A stretch of 64,000 nt of DNA, taken from Serripes groenlandicus. Its lineage: Eukaryota > Mollusca > Bivalvia > Cardiida > Cardiidae. The stretch is taken from assembly GCA_031761405.1 (NCBI GenBank), contig JASEVX010000013.1, positions 41,874,730 to 41,938,729 on the forward strand, read 5' to 3'. The position numbers and the translations under genes were made by a program. The notes under the pieces were generated by a model, which had not been told where the DNA came from, did not search any database, and worked only from the letters and a program-made list of their open reading frames with translations. Positions within the stretch are counted from its first letter, which is position 1; the number at the start of each line of letters is the position of its first letter. Below are positions 58,046 to 64,000 of the stretch, piece by piece.

Positions 58046-61000
58046 ATCATTGTGGACAAAGGAGAAATTGCTTATTCTGCCCAATTTGACCTTTGTAAGA
58101 ATGATTTAAAAATTCGTCTGCTGTACATGTGTCGAAATGAGTCTGCTATTGATGTATCAAATGCGTCTGCTGTAGATGTATCAATGCGTTTGCTGCAGAT
58201 GTGTCACAATGTGTCTGCTGTATATGTATCAATGCGTTTGCTGCAGATGTGTCACAATGTGTCTGCTGTATATGTATCAATGCGTTTGCTGCAGATGTGT
58301 CACAATGTGTCTGCTGTATATGTATCAATGCGTTTGCTGCAGATGTGTCACAATGTGTCTGCTGTATATGTATCAAATGCGTTTGCTGCAGATGTGTCAC
58401 AATGTGTCTGCTGCAGATGTGTCACAATGTGTCTGCTGTATATGTATCAATGCGTTTGCTGCAGATGTGTCACAATGTGTCTGCTGTATATGTATCAATG
58501 CGTTTGCTGCAGATGTGTCACAATGTGTCTGCTGCAGATGTGTCAAAATGCGTAGGATGTGTCAAAATGCGTAGGATGTGTCAAAATGCGTAGGATGTGT
58601 CAAAATCCGTCTGCTGCAGATGTGTCATAATGTGTTTGCTAGATATGTGTCAAAATTCGTCTGCTGCAGATGTGTCACAATGTGTCTGATGTGTCAAAAT
58701 GCGTCTGATGTGTCTAAATTTGTCTGCTGCAGATGTGTCATAATGTGTCTGCTGCAGATGTCTCATAATGTGTCTGCTGCAGATGTGTCAAAATTAATCT
58801 GCTGCAGATGTGTCAACATTTGTCTGCTGTAGATGTGTCATAATATGTCTGCTGCAGATATGTCAAAATTCGTCTGCTGCAGATGTCTCATAATGTGTCT
58901 GCTGCAGATGTGTCAAAATTAATCTGCTGCAGATGTGTCACAATGTGTCTGCTGTATATGTATCAAATGCGTTTGCTGCAGATGTGTCACAATGTGTCTG
59001 CTGTATATGTATCAATGCGTTTGCTGCAGATGTGTCACAATGTGTCTGCTGTATATGTATCAATGCGTTTGCTGCAGATGTGTCACAATGTGTCTGCTGT
59101 ATATGTATCAATGCGTTTGCTGCAGATGTGTCACAATGTGTCTGCTGCAGATGTGTCAAAATGCGTAGGATGTGTCAAAATTCGTCTGCTGCAGATGTGT
59201 CACAATGTGTCTGATGTGTCAAAATGCGTCTGATGTGTCTAAATTCGTCTGCTGCAGATGTGTCATAATGTGTCTGCTGCAGATGTATCATAATATGTCT
59301 GCTGCAGATATGTCAAAATTCGTCTGCTGCAGATGTCTCATAATGTGTCTGCTGCAGATGTGTCAAAATGAATCTGCTGCAGAAGTGTCAACATTTGTCT
59401 GCTGTAGATGTGTCATAATATGTCTGCTGCAGATATGTCAAAATTCGTCTGCTGTAGATGTCTCATAATGTGTCTGCTGTAGATGTGTCATAATGTGTCT
59501 GCTGCAGATGTGTTATAATGTGTCTGCTGCAGATGTGTCATAATGTGTCTGCTGTAGATGTGTCATAATGTGTCTGCTGCAGATGTCTCATAATGTGTCT
59601 GCTGCAGATGTCTCATAATGTGTCTCCTGCAGATGTGTCATAATGTGTCTGCTGCAGATGTCTCGTAATGTGTCTGCTGCAGATGTCTCATAATGTGTCT
59701 GCTGCAGATGTGTCATAATGTGTCTGCTGCAGATGTGTCAATATTCGTCTGATGTGTCAAAATACGTCAGTTGTAGATGTGTCATAATGTGTCTGCAGCA
59801 GATGTGTCAAAATTCGATTGCTGTAGCTGTGTCAAAATTCGTCTGCTGTAGCTGTGTCAAAATTCGTCTGCTGTAGATGTGTCAAAATTCGTCTGCTGCT
59901 ATTGTGTCAAAATTTGTCTGCTGCTGATGTGTCAAAATGCGTCTGCTGTCGATGTGTCAAAATTCGTCTACTGTCGATGTGTCAAAATTCGTCTGCTGTA
60001 GCTGTGTCAAAATTCGTCTGCTGTAGATGTGTCAACATTCGTCTGCTGCTATTGTGTCAAAATTTGTCTGCTGCTGATGTGTCAAAATGCGTCTGCTGTA
60101 GATGTGTCAAAATTCGTCTGCTGTAGATGTGTCAAAATTTGTCTGCTGTAGATGTGTCAAAATTCGTCTGCTGCTATTGTGTAAAAATGTGTCTACTGCT
60201 GATGTGTCAAAATGCGTCTGCTGTCGATGTGTCAAAATTCGTCTGCTGTAGATGTGTCAAAATCGTCTGCTGTAGATGTGTCAAAATGCGTCTGCTATAG
60301 ATGTGTCAAAATTTGTCTGCTGTAGATGTGTCAAAATGCGTCTGCTATAGATGTGTCAAAATGCGTCTGCTGTAGATGTGTCAAAATGCGTCTGCTGTAG
60401 ATGTGTCAAAATGCGTATGCTGCTGATGTGTCAAAATTCGTCTGCTGCTATTGTGTCAAAATTCGTCTGCTGTAGATGCGTCAAAATTTGTCTGCAGCAG
60501 ATGTGTCAAAATTCGTCTGCAGCAGATGTGTCAAAATGCGTCTGCTGTAGATGTGTCAAAATTCGTCTGCAGCAGATGTGTCAACATTTGTCTGCTGTAG
60601 ATGTGTCAAAATTCGTCTGCTGTAGATGTGTCAAAATGCCTCTGCTGTAGATGTGTCAAAATGCGTCTGCTGTAGATGTGTCAAAATTCGTCTTCTGTAG
60701 ATGTGTCAAAATTTGTCTGCTGTAGATGTGTCAAAATTCGACTGCTGCTATTGTGTCAAAATTCGTCTGCTGTAGATGTGTCAAAATTCGTCTTCTGTAG
60801 ATGTGTCAAAATTTGTCTGCTGTAGATGTGTCAAAATTCGTCTGCTGCTATTGTGTCAAAATTCGTCTGCTGTAGATGTGTCAAAATGCGTCTGCTGTAG
60901 ATGTGTCAAAATTCGTCTGCTGCTATTGTGTCAAAATTCGTCTGCTGTAGATGTGTCAAAATGCGTCTGCTGTAGATGTGTCAAAATTCGTCTGCTGCTA

Positions 61001-63668
61001 TTGTGTCAAAATTCGTCTGCTGTACATGTGTCAAAATGCGTCTGCTGTAGATGTGTCAAAATTTGTCTGCTGTAGATGTGTCAAAATTTGTCTGCTGTAG
61101 ATGTGTCAAAATGCGTCTGCTATAGATGTGTCAAAATGCGTCTGCTGTAGATGTGTCGAAATGCGTCTGCTGTAGATGTGTCAAAATTTGTCTGCAGCAG
61201 ATGTGTCAAAATTCGTCTGCAGCAGATGTGTCAAAATGCGTCTGCTGTAGATGTGTCAAAATTCGTCTGCAGCAGATGTGTCAACATTTGTCTGCTGTAG
61301 ATGTGTCAAAATTCGTCTGCTGTAGATGTGTCAAAATGCGTCTGCTGTAGATGTGTCAAAATGCGTCTGCTGTAGATGTGTCAAAATTCGTCTTCTGTAG
61401 ATGTGTCAAAATTTGTCTGCTGTAGATGTGTCAAAATTCGACTGCTGCTATTGTGTCAAAATTCGTCTGCTGTAGATGTGTCAAAATTTGTCTGCTGTAG
61501 ATGTGTCAAAATTCGTCTGCTGCTATTGTGTCAAAATTCGTCTACTGTAGATGTGTCAAAATGCGTCTGCTGTAGATGTGTCAAAATTCGTCTGCTGTAG
61601 ATGTGTCAAAATTTGTCTGCTGTAGATGTGTCAAAATTCGTCTGCTGCTATTGTGTCAAAATTCGTCTGCTGTAGATGTGTCAAAATTCGTCTGCTGTAG
61701 ATGTGTCAAAATGCGTGTGCTGTAGATATGTCAACATTCGTCTACAGCAGATGTGTCAACATTCGTCTGCTGTAGATGTGTCAAAATTCGTCTGCAGCAG
61801 ATGTGTCAAAATTCGTCTGCTGTAGATGTGTCAACATTCGTCTGCTGTAGATGTGTCAAAATGCGTCTGCTGTAGATGTGTCAAAATTCGTCTGCTGTAG
61901 ATGTGTCAAAATGCGTCTGCTGCTGATGTGTCAAAATTCGTCTGCTGCTATTGTGTCAAAATTCGTCTGCTGCTATTGTGTCAAAATTTGTCTGCTACTG
62001 ATGTGTCAAAATGCGTCTGTTGTAGATGTGTCAAAATGCGTCTGCTGTAGATGTGTCAAAATTCGTCTGCTGTAGATGTGTCAAAATTAGTCTACTGTAG
62101 ATGTGTCAAAATTCGTCTGCAGCAAATGTGTCAAAATTCATCTGCTGTAGATGTATCAAAATTCGTCTGCTGTAGATGTGTCAAAATTTGTCTGCTGTAG
62201 ATGTGTCAAAATTCGTCTGCTGCTATTGTGTCAAAATTCGTCTGCTGTACATGTGTCAAAATGCGTCTGCTGTAGATGTGTCAAAATTTGTCTGCTGTAG
62301 ATGTGTCAAAATGCGTCTGCTGTAGATGTGTCAAAATGCGTCTGCTGTAGATGTGTCAAAATTCGTCTGCTGTAGATGTGTCAACATTTGTCTGCTGTAG
62401 ATGTGTCAAAATTCGTCTGCTGCTATTTTGTAAAAATGCGTCTGCTGTAGATGTGTCAAAATGCGTCTGCTGTAGATGTGTCAAAATGCGTCTGCTGTAG
62501 ATGTGTCAAAATTCGTCTGCTGTAGATGTGTCAAAATTTGTCTGCTGTAGATGTGTCAAAATTCGTCTGCTGCTATTGTGTCAAAATGCGTCTGCTGTAG
62601 ATGTGTCAAAATGCGTCTGCTGTATATGTGTCAAAATGCGTCTGCTGTAGATGTGTCAAAATGCGTCTGCTGTAGATGTGTCAAAATGCGTCTGCTGCTT
62701 AAATGTCAAAATTCGTCTGTTGATATTGTGTCAAAATTCGTCTGCTGCTATTGTGTCAAAATTCCTCTGCTGTAGATGTGTCAAAATTAGTCTGCTGTAG
62801 ATGTGTCAAAATTAGTCTGCAGCAAATGTGTCAACATTTGTCTGCTGTAGATGTGTCAAAATTCGTCTTCTGTAGATGTGTCAAAATTTGTCTGCTGTAG
62901 ATGTGTCAAAATTCGTCTGCTGCTATTGTGTCAAAATTCGTCTGCTGTAGATGTGTCAAAATGCGTCTGCTGCTATTGTGTCAAAATTCGTCTGCTGTAA
63001 ATGTGTCAAAATTCGTCTGCTGCTATTGTGTCAAAATTCGTCTGCTGTAGATGTGTCAAAATTCGTCTGCTGCTATTGTGTCAAAATTCGTCTGCTCTAG
63101 ATGTGTCAAAATTCGTCTGCTGTAGATGTGTCAAAATTTGACTGCTGTAGATGTGTCAAAATTCGTCTGCTGCTATTGTGTCAAAATGCGTCTGCTGTAG
63201 ATGTGTCAAAATTCGTCTGCTGTAGATGTGTCAAAATGCGTGTGCTGTAGATGTGTCAAAATTCGTCTGCTGTAGATGTGTCTGCTGTAGATGTGTCAAA
63301 ATTCGTCTGCTGTAGATGTGTCAAAATTCGTCTGCTGTAGATGTGTCTGCTGTAGATGTGTCAAAATTCGTCTGCTGTAGATGTGTCAAAATTTGTCTGC
63401 TGTAGATGTGTCAAAATTAGTCTGCTGCTAATGTGTCAAAATTCGTCTGCTGTAGATGTGTCAAAATTTGTATGCTGCTATTGTGTCAAAATTCGTCTGC
63501 TGTAGATGTGTCAAAATTCGTCTTCTGTAGATGTGTCAAAATTCGTCTGCTGCAGATGTGTCAAAATTCGTCTGCTGCAGATGTGTCAAAATGCGTCTGC
63601 TGTAGATGTGTCATAATTCGTCTGCTGTAGATGTGTCAAAATTCGTCTGCATCAGGGAAGGGTTAAAT
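58046..63668. mobile_element. MITE-2 copy expanded into a satellite
   Basis: Left edge ggacaaaggagaaattgctt and tttgacctttgtaagaatga is MITE-2 centre; right edge gcatcagggaagggttaa is the MITE-2 end. Between them the MITE-2 subterminal gtctgctgcagatgtgtcaa-like stretch is repeated to 5.5 kb. Confidence 0.75.
58120..63655. repeat. 25-bp satellite, about 220 monomers, in three domains
   Basis: The monomer is tgtgtcaaaattcgtctgct plus gtaga. Domain 1 (58150-59170) has a 48-bp dimer with gtgtcacaatgtgtctgctg and tatatgtatcaatgcg. Domain 2 (59170-59800) is dominated by gtgtcataatgtgtctgctg. Domain 3 (59800-63640) has tcaaaattcg/tcaaaatgcg monomers with gctgctattg variants. Stop codons are rare in one strand, so 25-aa periodic Cys-rich frames appear; these are not genes. 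Confidence 0.95.
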
Positions 63669-63890
63669 AACTTTTTTTATTAAGTAAATATTTGTTATAT
63701 TCAAGGGGTATTTAACGTTAGATTTACAGATTTTGTTTTAAAAAAAACATATCTTGAACAAACAAACACTCGTAAGAAAATGGGTATGTATAATAACAAA
63801 TCTATTCATGCAATACTTTAGCCACGCTTTCAATAAAAACTATTCGCCAATTTTGTATTATGATTACCTTAATGCAGATATGTATATATA
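63640..63890. repeat. flank copy 2 of the 25-bp satellite edge
   Basis: The same sequence as 56262-56520 with few differences (taagtaaatatttgttatat versus tctgtaaatattttttatat), so the duplication is moderately recent. Confidence 0.9.
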
Positions 63891-63959
63891 TTGTGATGTG
63901 CTATATCATTCATGTAATGTGTGATGTATTTTATGCGGGGACCGTGATGAGTGAAATAA

Positions 63960-64000
63960 ATGGTTGATTGATTTATTGATTGGTGTTTTACGCCGCGTTC
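63960..64000 (-). mobile_element. SINE tail running off the window edge
   Basis: tggttgattgatttattgat followed by tggtgttttacgccgcgttc is the common SINE tail; the rest lies beyond 64000. Confidence 0.6.

Noticed and set aside
58028..63630. Many overlapping Cys-rich frames (CVCCRCVK-type, 74-175 aa)
   Set aside because: They are the three translations of a 25-bp satellite that lacks stops in one strand; the periodicity is 25 codons in every frame, with no start context, splice sites or codon bias.

Overview
This is nuclear DNA from an animal, most likely a bivalve mollusc. The evidence is spliced genes with GT-AG introns, a molluscan-style B-box/coiled-coil/propeller gene, a cadherin-repeat membrane protein, AT-rich sequence, and a very high density of short non-autonomous repeats (tRNA-headed SINEs, MITEs, minisatellites). 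There are no operons, ribosome binding sites or other bacterial features. Dreissena or Mya is a guess from the style of the repeats, not a demonstration.

Only two protein-coding genes can be supported. (1) On the plus strand, 17399-20568 is a two-exon B-box protein of 506 aa: no RING, then B-box, coiled coil and a beta-propeller-like C-terminus. (2) On the minus strand, 57009 down to about 25918 is a long gene assembled here from 17 exons. Every adjacent pair is phase-compatible, giving about 926 aa. It has an N-terminal beta-rich domain, about six cadherin-like repeats, a Thr-rich stalk, one transmembrane helix, and a basic and proline-rich cytoplasmic tail. The 5' exon with the signal peptide was not found; it is probably beyond 64000 or past the satellite. 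Most of 26-57 kb is introns of this gene filled with repeats.

Layout. 0-17 kb: SINEs, MITEs, a 183-bp tandem repeat, several hairpins, and a 2.58-kb foldback-like element (10421-12999) with inverted arms of minisatellite and a 10-bp target duplication inside a SINE. 17.4-21.1 kb: the B-box gene. 21-26 kb: repeats. 26-57 kb: the cadherin gene, with a 61-bp AT-rich satellite (27.8-29.7 kb), 46-bp and 110-bp intronic arrays that start at splice acceptors, two degenerate LINE 3' ends, and a SINE whose interior has expanded into a 33-bp minisatellite. 58.1-63.65 kb: a 25-bp satellite of about 220 monomers that appears to have grown out of the end of one MITE copy. 63.65-64 kb: a copy of the flank at 56.26 kb.

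The recurring theme is small transposons turning into tandem arrays, and tandem arrays crossing exon-intron boundaries of the cadherin gene. No complete autonomous transposon and no genuine tRNA, rRNA or CRISPR locus was seen.
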